A stretch of 64,000 nucleotides of DNA from Carettochelys insculpta. Its lineage: Eukaryota; Chordata; Testudines; Carettochelyidae. A model generated the notes under the pieces. That model did no database searches and was not told the origin of the DNA. It saw only the letters and a program-made list of their open reading frames with translations. Position 1 is the stretch's first letter. The number at the start of each line of letters is the position of its first letter. Below, in pieces: positions 50,801 through 60,939 of the stretch. Location: positions 6,405,837 to 6,469,836 of the forward strand of contig NC_134158.1 of the NCBI RefSeq assembly GCF_033958435.1, in the 5' to 3' direction. The position numbers and the translations under genes are program-made.

Positions 50801-52907
50801 ATGACTCTGCAGGGGCTCACGGTCCATCTAAATAACTGATTCATTTGTCTTTCTGCTATGATTCATGCTTCAGTATTTACCACCCACTTTTTTTTCCTGC
50901 ATTACCCAGCCAGCGTGTGCGAGTCTCCAATATACAAGAAGGTGTTAAGGGCTGTGATGCAGGCCCTAGCTTGCAACCCTGATGGGTCAGACGATCCAGT
51001 CACCCGTGGAAGAAAGGCAGAAAGATGCAGGAGCTAGTCACCTGCGTTGAGGTCTTTGTGTTGTCTCAGCTGGTGTACGTGAGATTCAGCAGAAGTACCT
51101 CAGGTGTGAAATGAGACCTCTATGAGGAAAGGTGACAGGTCTGAGCGCCCCGTTGTCAGTGAGCTGACTGTGTTGCTGGTTTACTGTGTCAGTTTAGTCT
51201 GAGCTGTGAATACCGTGGCAAAGAAAAGCGAGCGGTGCTCTGGGAGGTGTTTGCTGGCGCTTTGTGAGCAAGGCCCGAGAAGTTATGGCTCCACTTTACT
51301 CATTGCTGAGCAGGCCTCAGTTGGACTTTTGTGTCCCTCAACCTTCAGGAAGGATGTGGCCAAATTGGAGAAGGTCCAGAGAGGAGCAATGACAATGAAT
51401 AAAGGTCTAGAAAAGATGACCTCAGAGGAAAGATTAAACTAAGCCATTTTTTTTTTCATGCTGGTGAAGAGACGACTAAGACGGGGCATGACAGCAAGTC
51501 TTTGTGCATGTATAAAAGGTCGCTCTAAAGAGGAAGATGATCAATTTAATTAAAACACATACAGAATGGGAAGCAGTTGTCTAGGACAGAGTCCTGCAGA
51601 AAGGGATCTAGGGGTCAGAGTCCACCACAAGCCAAATATGAGTCAACAGTCCAACACAGTGGCTAAAAAAGCCAACAAGATTCTGGGATGCATTAACAGG
51701 TGTGTTGAGAGCAAGACACGAGAAGTCATTCTTCCGCTCTGCTCTGCACTGGTTAGGCCTCCACTGGAGTATGGTGTACAGTTCTGGGCATCACATTTCA
51801 AGAAAGATATGGAGAAATTGCAGAAGGTCCAGAGAAGAGCAACAAGAATGATGAAGGTTCTAGAGAACATGAGCTCCGAGGGAAGACTGAAAGAATTGGG
51901 CTGTTTACTTTGGAAAAGAGAAGGCTGAGAGGGGACATGATAGTGGTTTTCAAGTACCTAAAAGAGGGCTACAAGGAGAAGGGAGAAAAGTTGTTCTCCT
52001 TGGCTTCTGAGGACAGGACAAGGAGCAATGGGCTGAAACTGCAGCAAGGGAGGTTCAGGTTGGACAATAGGAAAAACTTCCTAACTGTCAGGGTGGTTAA
52101 ACTCTGGAATAAATTGCCTGGGGAGACTGTGGAATCCCCATCATTGGAGATATTTAAGACCAGGCTAGATAGTCATCTATCAGGAACGGTCTAGACAGCT
52201 CTCGGTCTTGCTGTGAGGGCAGGGGGCTGGACTTGATGACCTCTCAATGTCCCTTCTAGTTCTAGCATTTTATGATTCTATGAAATTGTTCTCCTCGTCC
52301 ATCCAGGACAGGACAAGAAGCAACGGGCTTATATGGCAGCAAGGGAGGTTTAGGTTAGACATTCGGAGAAGCTTCTTAACCACTGAAATCTTGCTCTACC
52401 TCCCAGATTCTCTGTGCTAGTGGTGGCTTGCCCTTCTCCAGACCTACTCCTGGCAGCTATTCTGCTCTGCTCCCTGATTCCCCCCATCTGTTCTACACAC
52501 AAGTCCCACCAGCCCCAGCAAAGCCCAGATAATTCACTTCTGCCCCCAAGACTCAGGAGAGTGCCTGTCACTCGAGTCTCTGGCAGTCTTTGCAGCATAT
52601 GAAGACTCTGAGCGGGTTCTGTGCCACATCACTAGCCAGGAAACCCTGAGAGCAAGCTTGCTTGTGTTAAAGGATCATGGACACCAATCCAGACCCAGGG
52701 GCCGGGGCTTCCTGCTCCACAGAACAGAATCAAGATGCTGTCCAATCTCCTCGTGCTGCAACAGGCATTCAAAACCCGGCGTCACAGCCGTGGCGAGAAG
52801 GTAGGTAATAAACTCCACTTACCGGGGCCAGGAGGGCGTTGGGGTTGGCTGGTGAGGGACAAATCTCCACCGATGTTTAAATCAGCATAGATTATTTCGC
52901 TGGCCAT
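41744..52907 (-). CDS. KLRB1: KLRB1 (NKR-P1)-like C-type lectin receptor, 6 exons, ITIM-like N-terminus
   Basis: Minus-strand exons: 52907-52823, 48911-48813, 46670-46602, 44559-44408, 42801-42689 and 41867-41744. Phases agree at every junction (1,1,1,0,2), the total is 642 nt (213 aa) and no internal stop is read. The product is a type II membrane lectin-like receptor. Its cytoplasmic N-terminus carries IIYADL, which fits the ITIM pattern I/V-x-Y-x-x-L and matches the AIYAEL region of mammalian NKR-P1. A membrane span, a short stalk with two cysteines and a lectin domain with CYWFS, WIG, VDG and WVCQ marks and all six core cysteines follow. In the family, NKR-P1 binds CLEC2 ligands and inhibits NK cells through ITIM phosphatases. 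The CLEC2-type gene lies tail to tail with it. Oddities: WIGR for the usual WIGL, an arginine in the WxW-type motif, and a stalk exon that needs a weak acceptor. KLRB1 is a family-level label. Confidence 0.78.
42425..42615. repeat. short repeat, same family as 60,940
   Basis: GGGCTCCCTCTATTTTTTCT, TTTTATTCTGTGCACCAACA and GCTTACAGGCAACGCTGGCA. It lies 75 bases from exon 5 of the KLRB1-like gene, on its 3' side. Confidence 0.55.
42689..42801 (-). CDS. KLRB1: KLRB1-like exon 5 (middle lectin-domain exon)
   Basis: 113 nt after ACTTTGCAG and before ACCGG/GTGAGG; phase 0 in, phase 2 out. It encodes [20 protein letters not shown], then [15 protein letters not shown]. The WIG and VDGS landmarks and the phases fit the second lectin-domain exon. 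Two sequons (NVT, NQT) are present. Arginine replaces the usual leucine after WIG and the usual second tryptophan of the WxW motif. Confidence 0.82.
44408..44559 (-). CDS. KLRB1: KLRB1-like exon 4 (first lectin-domain exon)
   Basis: 152 nt, entering in phase 1 and leaving in phase 0 (GAGAGG/GTAAAG). It encodes [20 protein letters not shown], then [19 protein letters not shown], a typical NKR-P1 lectin-domain start with the first core cysteines and a NWS sequon. The acceptor is a tandem CAGCAG (NAGNAG), so one alanine codon may be added (start 44562). Confidence 0.85.
45500..46270 (+). mobile_element. CR1 LINE 3' end, full tail
   Basis: RT C-terminal text in broken frames ([56 protein letters not shown]), followed by the tail GGTTGGTCCTGCTTTGGGCA and GAGGTCCCTTCCAGCCCTGG, the tail shared with the Cry SINE. 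Lies in intron 3 of the KLRB1-like gene, opposite strand. Confidence 0.8.
46602..46670 (-). CDS. KLRB1: KLRB1-like exon 3 (stalk), start uncertain
   Basis: Encodes a stalk ([20 protein letters not shown]) and ends at donor CAG/GTAAAG in phase 1. Two acceptors are possible. TACAG at 46672-46671 gives a 69-nt exon that keeps the frame; the much better TTTTTCAG at 46700-46699 gives 97 nt and an in-frame stop when entered in phase 1. The region between them reads sensibly in the stalk frame (PCSNGPGTA), which hints at a one-base change or a different junction upstream. Confidence 0.6.
47265..48340. repeat. 35-bp pyrimidine minisatellite (about 30 units)
   Basis: Tandem copies of a unit containing CCCCTCCCACCTCTTCTGTC and CATCTACCTATCCCT, about 35 bases long with scattered changes (ATCC/ACCC, GTCC/ATCC). 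Almost pure pyrimidine on the plus strand. Lies in intron 2 of the KLRB1-like gene. Its lack of stops produces a long spurious frame. Confidence 0.85.
48813..48911 (-). CDS. KLRB1: KLRB1-like exon 2 (transmembrane)
   Basis: 99 nt, phase 1 to phase 1, with acceptor TTTTACAG and donor TGGG/GTGAGT. It encodes [20 protein letters not shown] and the hydrophobic [12 protein letters not shown]. The tryptophan/histidine-rich juxtamembrane part resembles the WHQFALKLSCAG region of human NKR-P1A. Intron 2, downstream on the minus strand, holds the 35-bp pyrimidine minisatellite. Confidence 0.75.
49005..49500 (+). mobile_element. second Helitron helicase remnant
   Basis: About 470 bases closely similar to 16,950-17,500, same strand (TGGATTGGTTATATCTTGAA, AACACCCCCAGCATTTGCCA, GGAGTGGATTTGAGGTTCGA). 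It reads [12 protein letters not shown] with a stop after it. Lies in intron 1 of the KLRB1-like gene, starting about 100 bases from exon 2. Confidence 0.6.
49505..50025 (+). repeat. two forward 3' tail copies
   Basis: 49,510-49,595 (CTGAAGAAGTGAGTTTGTGC, CTATAAGGTGCCACAGGACC) and 49,905-50,025 (GATGAAGTGGGTCTTTGCCC, ACAGACTAACATGGCTCCCC). The first interrupts the Helitron remnant sequence near 49,500. Confidence 0.6.
50278..50345 (-). repeat. SINE head fragment (Cry-type), reversed
   Basis: CCCTAAATGGCCCCCTCAAG followed by TTGAACTCACAACCCTCAGT is the reversed SINE head, like that at 10,775. Confidence 0.5.
51205..52385 (+). mobile_element. cluster of CR1 LINE fragments
   Basis: At least two, probably three, same-strand pieces: 51,205-51,445 (broken), 51,565-52,290 (RT C-terminus through tail CTTTTATGATTCTATG-type end) and a short piece at 52,288-52,385. 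The middle piece reads [36 protein letters not shown] and [20 protein letters not shown]. All lie in intron 1 of the KLRB1-like gene. Confidence 0.8.
52823..52907 (-). CDS. KLRB1: KLRB1-like exon 1 (cytoplasmic, ITIM-like)
   Basis: ATG at 52907-52905, then [18 protein letters not shown] and a proline-rich end (QPQRPPGP), with donor CCCCG/GTAAGT in phase 1. IIYADL fits the ITIM consensus. The start has no in-frame competitor that keeps the motif at the N-terminus, and it matches the short N-terminus before the tyrosine motif in mammalian NKR-P1. Confidence 0.78.
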
Positions 52908-53244
52908 GGCTGGGTCAGCGAGAGGAGGGCACGCACCTTGGAGTTGGGTATCTGAGAAGGGGCAGATGCTTTTGAATATATGAACTGTGACAAGTGACGC
53001 ATCCAATGTCAGGAAGTGGTACTGGGCAGAGGCTGCTCGGTGTTTTTGATTTTTCCTCCCCACACACTGAAGACACGAGCCCTGCTCGAGGGTGATCAAG
53101 TTGCAGAGGCAGAATGCACTTCAGTTTTGGTGGGGCGGGGGAGGGAGCCTATGATTATGCTTGTGGTCTACCCAGACAGAAAACAGATTTAAAACAAACT
53201 GTTCAGGATGGGAGGCTCCAACAGAAAAATCTTTCATGCTTATG

Positions 53245-53765
53245 ATTTGAAATAAATGACTTGGAGTTCTGGGGACCATATTTCAAGAAAGATGTGGAGA
53301 AATTGGAGAGGGTCCAGAAAAGAGCACCAAGAATGATGAAAGGTCTAGAGAACATGAGCTCTGAGGGAAGGCTGAAAGAACTGGGCTTGTTTAGGTTAGA
53401 AAAGAGAAGACTGAGAAGGGACATGATAGTGGTTTCCGAATACCTAAAGGAGTGTTACAAGGAAGCAGGAGAAAAGTTGTTCTCATTGGCCTCTGAGGGT
53501 AAGAAAAGAAACAACAGTCTTAATTGCAGCAACGGAGATTGAGGTTGGACATTAGAAAAAACTTCCTGCCCAGGTAGTTAAGCACTGGAATAAATTGCCG
53601 ACGGTGTTTGTGGAATCTCCGTCAATAGAGATATTTAAGAGCAGGTTAGATAGACACTGTCGGGATGGTCTAGACAATGTTTGGTCCTGCCATGAGGGCA
53701 GGGGACTGGACTCGATAACCTCTCAAGGTCTCTTCCAGTTCTAGTGTTCTATGATGATACTTAAG
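53245..53765 (+). mobile_element. CR1 LINE 3' end
   Basis: Reads EFWGPYFKKDVEKLERVQKR and LFRLEKRRLRRDMIVVSEYL, then a broken frame and the tail GGTCCTGCCATGAGGGCAGG and GTTCTATGATGATA. Sits a few hundred bases upstream of the KLRB1-like start. Confidence 0.75.
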
Positions 53766-53769
53766 AAGA

Positions 53770-55100
53770 CCTCGAATAGTGAGAGACAAAACAGGCTGCT
53801 CCCTAAGGCAGTGAGGCACAATTCAACCCCACCTTATTCAAGGTCAGCACTTTGCAGCCTGCTGAGTCCATATTACAGGCTTCTCTGCAGAAAACCTTAG
53901 CCTGCCAGCAGGCCCCAGAAGTGCTATCAAAAACTGTGCAAAAAATAGATGCTATCCCACCTATTGTGGCTTTTCCTGCCTTAGGAAGAAGCCACTTCCT
54001 TTTGTGTGAGAAACAGCAGCTCTGAGTGCTCCAGGGAGGAGTCTCAGGGCAGACAAAACTGGGAAATGGTTTGACAATCACATTGTGACTAGCACTTATA
54101 AACGACCAGTTGGTGGTGGTCATCTCAAATGTAGGCATCTCACACCCTGATCAATACAGCTGTTAGAGGGACACGCTCCTGGAGTGATGACAGCAGTGAG
54201 CATGGCTGAGCTGCGCTTTGTGGTTTCTAGCAATGGCTACTTGGCAGCAGGCTGTGATGATGTGTGTGTGTCTCCTTTAAGCACATCAGTGGGTGGAGGA
54301 AGTTTCCAGGGGAAAGTTCCTATGTGCAGCACAGGGTGTCTTCTATGAGACAGAGATTCCTACCAAGCCCTGACTCACTCAATGCCCACTTGCAAAGGCC
54401 ACGAACATGTTGAGGACGCTGAAAATGAGGGTCCCAGTTTCCTTCACGTTCTGCAAACCTTCAAGAAGCTGCAAGGAGACAAAGACCTCCGAATTCTTTG
54501 GAAGCTCTTTAATTCCTAAGAGAAGCTCAGCTCCATGCTGGGTGGCTCTGCCTTAAACCCAGAGCCTCAGCTTTTCTCATTAGACTTTGAAAACAATAGA
54601 GCGGAAATTCTCCGCCTGGGGTCTGTGGACCGAGGCTATTGCAGGGGGTCCATGAAAAAAATAACAGAGAAATAAAAATGATCCTGGAAAAGAAGTCTTA
54701 AGTAAATTGCAAAGTTACAACCCAGGCTTACCTTTAATTCAGTCACTTACAATGGTGTTATTAAGCACTGTACAAACATCAATGGTGTGACACCTTTATG
54801 TGATGAAATGATCATGAGGGTTAGACGCATGCAATGTTAGCCAGACACTCAACATGGGGGGGGACGCAAACAGTTTGGGGGGGAACTTTGTATCTGCATT
54901 CGTGAAGTATTGAGAACAGCTGCCACAGAGCACATTCAGCCTACTCTAGCTTAACTCGCTGCGTAGGGCTGAGTGAATAACAGGCTTTTTCAGGTGAGGG
55001 CTCCAGTTCTATTCAAACCAAAACAACTTCTAATGATTTTTCCCCTCTCCCATTAGATCAGAAAACTCTAAGAAAAAGTACTGTTTAGAACTGAAAAAAA
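53770..55100. other. gene-free stretch upstream of the KLRB1-like gene
   Basis: No exon with family motifs and no LINE text was found. It contains ordinary mixed-composition sequence only. Confidence 0.4.
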
Positions 55101-55104
55101 AATA

Positions 55105-55436
55105 CGGGATGAACCTCTCTAATCTGGAAATCTCTCGTCCAGCAGCATCCATGATCTGGCGTGATTTTAGTTAGCTGGATGACCACTTCTTATGGGTCTT
55201 TCCAAGTTTCCTGTGGTCCCATAAAGTTTGTTTCCAGCCCCCAGTCCTGGCTGTCAGCGTTCTGTGCTGTTCTTTAGCTGTAACTGACCCCTACATAGCT
55301 TCTCCGAGCCCAGTGAGCCGTGGAAGTGTTGGTAACGTGCTAGAGAATATCGACCTCCTGTGGTCTGTCAAATTCTCTCGTCCGGCATCAGTCAGGTCCT
55401 GAGGGTCCCAGATTAGAGGTTCAGCCTGTATTTCAA
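55105..55436. mobile_element. TIR element, GGTTGAACCTCTCTA family
   Basis: GATGAACCTCTCTAATCTGG, GGTCCCATAAAGTTTGTTTC and AGATTAGAGGTTCAGCCTGT. Both terminal inverted repeats can be seen in this copy. Confidence 0.7.
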
Positions 55437-55854
55437 ACAGACCAGAACTGCAATATTTGCCGTTTCTTTTTTTGCTACCACAATTTGAAATGATTGGTGT
55501 GTTCGTTTAGTTTTTCAATTCCATTTTGGCTGCGCAGGGAGATTTTTTAGGACAGAAGAGAGGGGGGAAGGCGCTTTTTAAAAATAAATGGCCCGAATTA
55601 AAATCAAAGTACTGGTTCACATAAAAAAAAGAACTGGACTCAAACTTTTTAGAACTTTTTAGACAAAAACGGCACCAGAGGAGGCCGAGCAGTTGTATGT
55701 GGAGGTGTTTGTGGTCACGCTGCCTGGTGGTCTGTTTGCTGAAGGCAGGCGATAGCACATCCTTTGCTCGCATTTGCAGTCTGTCCGTTACATTGGTAGG
55801 CAGAGAATGAAGTGGAAGAGATAGAGACAGGAGATTTCAGCAAAGGGAACATCA

Positions 55855-56702
55855 GACATGATGGGGTCAAATTTAGCTACGACAGATCAGGAAAGGGATC
55901 TTGGAGTTATAGTGGATAGTTCTCTGAAGACATCCACGCAGTGTGCAGCGGCAGTTAGTAAGGCAAATAGGATGTTAGGAATTATTAAAAAAGGGATCGA
56001 TAATAAGACAAAAGATATCCTACTTCCCCTATATAAAACTATGGTACGCCCACATCTCGAGTACTGCGTGCAGATGTGGTCTCCTCACCTCAAAAAAGAT
56101 ATATTGGCATTAGAAAAGGTTCAGAAAAGGGCGACTAAGATGATTAGGGGCTTGGAAAGGGTCCCATATGGGGAGAGGCTAGAGAGACTGGGACTTTTCA
56201 GTTTGGAAAAAAGGCGATTGAGGGGCGATATGATAGAGGTATATAAAATCATGAATGGTGTGGAGAAAGTGAATATAGAAAAATTATTTACCTTTTCCCA
56301 TAATACAAGAACTAGGGGACACCAAATGAAATTGATGGGTAGTAGGTTCAAAACTAATAAAAGGAAATTTTTCTTCACACAGCGCACAGTCAACCTGTGG
56401 AACTCCTTGCCCGAGGAGGCTGTGAAGGCCAGGACTCTATTAGGGTTTAAAAAAGAGCTTGATAAATTTTTGCAGGTTAGGTCCATAAATGGCTATTAGC
56501 CAGGGATAAAGTATGGTGCCCCAGCCTTCATAACAAGGGCAGGAGATGGATGGCAGGAGAAATCACTTGATCATTGTCTTCTGTTCTCCTTCTCTGGGGC
56601 ACCTGGCATTGGCCACCGTCGGCAGATGGGATGCTGGGCTTGATGGACCTTTGGTCTGACCCAGTATGGCCATTCTTATGTTCTTATGTTCTTATGTTCT
56701 TT
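55855..56702 (+). mobile_element. CR1 LINE 3' end with open RT C-terminal frame
   Basis: A 213-codon open frame (55858-56499) covers the C-terminal part of the CR1 reverse transcriptase [72 protein letters not shown] and [19 protein letters not shown]. It continues into the CR1 3' UTR (TTGGTCTGACCCAGTATGGC) and ends in the short tandem tail CTTATGTT repeated. This is the best preserved CR1 in the window; the 5' part is missing, as is usual for CR1. Confidence 0.85.
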
Positions 56703-56984
56703 GACCTAGAGCCCCAAAGGCAGGTAAGGCCTATTGAATCCTGTGGGAGTTAGGCACCTATTGAGCCCCTAGGGGTTTAGGCACCTCCATGCCTCTGGGA
56801 ATATATGTGGTCCTTGCAGCCCAATCTGAAAGCATTGTGCTCAGCAAGGTGTACGAACACTGTGTAACTCACACGCCTTCTTGGTGGGGTTCACTGGCCC
56901 ATAGAGTGGCACCCAGACCACTTACAGAGCATCAGAATGGGTCTCTTCCACGGTCTTAGCCGAGCGCCCCTTCGCTGGCTTTTG

Positions 56985-57145
56985 TCTCAGACCATAGAGG
57001 CTCCTGAACTGCGCTCCGGGGGTCCCCGGTTTGAGTCCCCGCTGTGGGTGGTTACAACTGTGCTGGGGTTGGTCCTGCTCTGGGCAGGAGGGCTGGATAC
57101 AATAACCTCCTGAGGTCCCTTCCAGCCCTCAGAGTCTATGGATTT
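56985..57145 (+). repeat. Cry-type SINE, diverged head and good tail
   Basis: A diverged head with B-box-like GGTTTGAGTCCCC at about 57,030, then GGTTGGTCCTGCTCTGGGCA and AGGTCCCTTCCAGCCCTCAG, the SINE/CR1 shared tail. Confidence 0.55.
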
Positions 57146-58475
57146 ACCCCAGGGTGAGACCAGCCCCCAGCTCACTGAAGGAGAAGAGGTCCGAGCAGAA
57201 TGTGGCCCCAGTACTCAGCTGATCCTGCAGGTAGCAGCGCTAGAGAGTTTCTGTTTCGTTTACAGGCCGGGGAAAGCCCCGTGGGTGCGCCCTGACCCAG
57301 AACTTGCTCTGTGCTTCCCCCTGGAAAGGTGCTATTAACCCCTGCCTTGCCAGTGTCCCCGTTGCCTTTCACTCACACTTTAGAGGGCTGAGGGACTCTG
57401 TGGGTTTCCTCCCAAAGTGAGCAGCCTCGGTATGGGACACGGAGAAGGGCACAGGTAGGGAGCACCAGGGCAGGTTCATGTGGGTGGGGAGCGTGTGCCC
57501 TGCTCAATGATGCGCCCACCTGCCAAGACACACACTGCAGCGGAGGGGGATGATGTCGTCCCCCCTTGCAGAGCCTGAGCCCAGGAGGCTTCAGATGGAG
57601 TTCCCCTGCTCGTCCCCCCTGCTGGCACCCTGGCGACCAGTGGGGAGAACCCAGAGGCTGGAGGTGGGGGCCCTGGGGTTTGAGCTACTCACTCAAGGGG
57701 AAGACGACCCCTTGACAGTGGGTTGTGCCCCACTGACCCCCTCCTCCCCTTCCCATGAAGCCCAGGTGGCCACCCCCAGCCTCACCCTTTCTTATCACCA
57801 ATGGAGGCACCTGCTCAAGGCCGCCGAGTTCCTCAGGGCAATGGCCAATGCCGAGCGGCCGGACGATGGGCCTGCGGGCTCCCCTCTGCCACTGAGGGGG
57901 AACAGTCACCGTCCCTTCCTTCCAGGGGTCTGGACACTGGCTCTGCTCCAGCTGACACCGTATCACCCATTGAGGTACCTGTGCTTGGCATCAGCGAGGA
58001 CCCCCCTCCCTCTCCTTGCTCCCTTGGCCCTGGCCGAGAATTGCGTACCTCAGACCCCAGTCCCACCCGGGCTCCTCCTCCTGGTCCCACCCCTGAAAAC
58101 TATACATTTGTCCCTGAAAGCCAAGGATGACTCCTGGTTTCTGAGCTGACCACAGCCTCTGGCGACTGATGTGCCCCAGGGACCAGCCTTCTTCAGGTCT
58201 CCTCCCCCAGGCCTTCCAGAGGACACCATCCCACCCTGTCTACCCTTTGGCCCTGCATTCAAGGCTGGACTCCAAGTCCCTCTGCTGGCTCCAGTCCAGC
58301 TTCCAAGGCCAGCTAGGTTGGAATCTTCAAAGGAACAAACAGCTCAAGCCCCAGTGGCAGATCAGGCCCGTACAGGGTGGGTGTGTATGTGGGTGAGAGT
58401 GACCATGCACTCCCCCAAGTCCAGTTTCTCCCCCTTCCTCCCTGCTGCACTGTGCGGGGTGGGGGGGTATTATGG
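57140..58475 (+). other. GC-rich block with a 199-codon open frame, unassigned
   Basis: 57,550-58,149 is open on the plus strand (starts MMSSPLAEPEPRRLQMEFPC) in C-rich DNA. Overlapping frames are also open, no known domain was recognised and no splice context supports it. It may be a decayed retroelement gag-like or proline-rich piece, or chance in GC-rich DNA. Confidence 0.25.
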
Positions 58476-58477
58476 GG

Positions 58478-58655
58478 CAACCCAAGGCACCCTGGGAGCT
58501 GTAGTTCCTTGGCCAGCTCCCTGTCCAGAGACCTGACTCAAGAGCAGGGACTACATTTCCCAGCATGCCTTGGCCTGCTAGCAACAAGAAAGGGAGGGGG
58601 ATGAGGGAATATTGTTTTTCACTTATGATAGTACAGCAAGATCCCAGAAGGTAAT
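58478..58655. repeat. repeat with ZNF143/SBS-like motif, other orientation
   Basis: CACCCTGGGAGCTGTAGTTC, GGGACTACATTTCCCAGCAT and ATATTGTTTTTCACTTATGA, the reverse of the 29,870-30,010 sequence. Confidence 0.5.
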
Positions 58656-58849
58656 TTACACAAAACTGTTATTACTGCATATATTTTTTCTAGGATGCAA
58701 AAAAATCATTTTGCCCATCACCGTTTCTGCTCACATTTTTCATTGACTTCTCCTAGGAACACTCATTGCATGACTACTTTGAATTCCTTTATAGTTATAA
58801 AAATTGTGGGCCATGTTTACAAAAACAGCACACACACAAACACACACTC

Positions 58850-60075
58850 ACTACTCCGTGGAAGAGATAAATTTCCTGGACACTACAGTGCAAATCAAGG
58901 ATGGCCTGATCAGTACCACACTCTACCGGAAACCCACTAATTGCTATACTTGCCTACGTGCTTCTAGCTTCCATCCTGCGCACACAACTAGATCCACTGT
59001 TTACAGTCAAGCCCTTAGGTACAATCGCATTTGCTCTGATCCTACTGACAGAGACCAAAAACTACAAGATCTCTACTAAATATTCATAAACCTGAATTAC
59101 CCACCGGGAGAAATAAAAAAAAACAATCGACAGGGCCAGATGAATACCCAGAGACCAGCTACTACAAGCTAGGCCCAAAAAAGCCAATAACAGAACACCT
59201 ACAGCCCCCAACTCAAACCAGTGCAACGCATCATTAAAGACCTACAACCTATCCTTAATCAAGATGCCATACTCCAGAAGGCCCTAGGTGACAGGTCTGT
59301 TCTCTCCTACAGACAACCTTCCGAGGATTCTCACCTACAACCACAGTCTATACCGGAGGAACACCAATCCTGGAACTTTTCCTTGCAACAAAGCCCATTG
59401 CCAACGTTGTCCACATATCTATTTTGGAGACACCATCACTGGACCTAACCAGGTTATTCACAGAATCACGGGCACATTCTCATGTTCCTCAACTAACATC
59501 ATATATGTCATCATGTGCCAACAATGCCCAGATGCTTTGTATATCGGACAGACTTCAAACTCTCTTAGACAAAGAATTAATGGGCATAAAGCAGACATAA
59601 AAACACTCCTGATTCACAAACTGGTCAGCCAGCACTTTAATGGAGTGGGATATTCTGTTAATGACCTGAAAATCTGTGTTTTACTGAAGAGGACATTTTC
59701 ACACTACTTTGGAAATAGAGGCTGCTGAACTCTCTTTTATATTCAAATTCGACACATTAACACGTGGTTTGAACCAGAATGGCAATTTTCTAGCTCATTA
59801 GAGGGGCTCTTTTATGTACTTTGCTTTATCTAATTCTTGACTCCCCCCCACCACTGCCTTCTGCCCCTTTACTCTCTGATTTGCTCACCTTGATAATATT
59901 TTTCTGATTTGTCCACTTTGATTACTATTTTTGGTTCTCTGTGTCTTATATATTGAGTCTGTTCTGGTCTGGCTATGGGCTGGAGAAGTGGGTCTGTCCC
60001 ATGAAAGCTCATCACCTAATAAATTATTTTGTTGGTCTTTAAAGTGCTACTGGACTGCTTTTTTGTTTTGACACT
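58850..60075 (+). mobile_element. Penelope-like element: RT end, cysteine region, GIY-YIG endonuclease, complete 3' tail
   Basis: Best Penelope-like copy. An RT C-terminal part ([42 protein letters not shown]) is followed by a frameshifted linker. A 146-codon open frame (59288-59728) then carries GTFPCNKAHCQRCPHIYFGD and the GIY-YIG endonuclease core NIIYVIMCQQCPDALYIGQT with RQRINGHKADI. The 3' tail runs through TTTTTGGTTCTCTGTGTCTT and GAAGTGGGTCTGTCCCATGA to TTTAAAGTGCTACTGGACTG. This copy ties the many solo copies of this tail elsewhere in the window to Penelope-like elements. Confidence 0.8.
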
Positions 60076-60769
60076 CACACCAGAAATTCCTGCGTATGGG
60101 CCTGCAGGTGGCATTTGGAGCTGTGAACCCTTATGACAGCGGTCTTGCATTGGGACCATGCAGCTCATAGAGCTCAGGAGAACATGGCTGTGGAACAATC
60201 CTCCAGTGGCGACCAGACCCACCTGGGATCCGTCCAGCGTCAGCCTCTCCACTGTAAGCGAGGCTGGGCATTTGAACACTCTGTTGATACCCAATGCAAA
60301 AACCTTTAACCCTCTCTCCACCAGGATTCCATTCCCACACTGGGGGAGACCCGACATGCTGGGAAACCCACTGTAGACTTCGCTGTTGAGTGTTCACCCA
60401 AGGTGCCCGGACACCTCAGCGATGGGCCTCAGGCTGGAACTCATCCAGTACATCTACACTGAGGTAAAAGACCTCAGAACCCAGGTCAGCTGACTCGAGC
60501 TCCCAGGGCTGGGGCTGCAGGGCTACCAAGTACAATACGGACATTCAGGCTCAGCTGGTATCTGAGGTTCTGGGGCTTCAAAGCCCAGAGTCCAGCCCTG
60601 GTCCAAATGTTCATACGGCAGTTTTACAGCTCCACAGCTCCAGCGGGCTGACTGGCCCTGCTGTGGGCCTCTTATCTTAGTGTAGATGTGATCTCAGGCA
60701 GCTAAACCAGCACCATGCCAGCAGAAAAGAAAGGAGGCTTGTCAGGCTGAGGTTAAGGAGCGGGTAGCG

Positions 60770-60770
<1 letters not shown>

Positions 60771-60795
<25 letters not shown>
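60771..60795. repeat. (CT)n microsatellite
   Basis: About 12 CT units in an otherwise unremarkable gene-free stretch. Confidence 0.85.
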
Positions 60796-60800
<5 letters not shown>

Positions 60801-60939
60801 TCACCTTAACTCTGCCCCTTTCCAGCCCTCTGGGAGATCACAGCACCATAACAGGCTCTTCCAACCAGTAGTGACACCCGTTCAACCAATATCACTGCCC
60901 AGCTCACAGGAAAGGGTCAGATGCACAAGGTGTACGACA

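Noticed and set aside
57550..58149. 199-codon plus-strand open frame as a gene
   Set aside because: Overlapping frames are also open, composition is C-rich, and no domain or splice support was found; listed only as an unassigned block.
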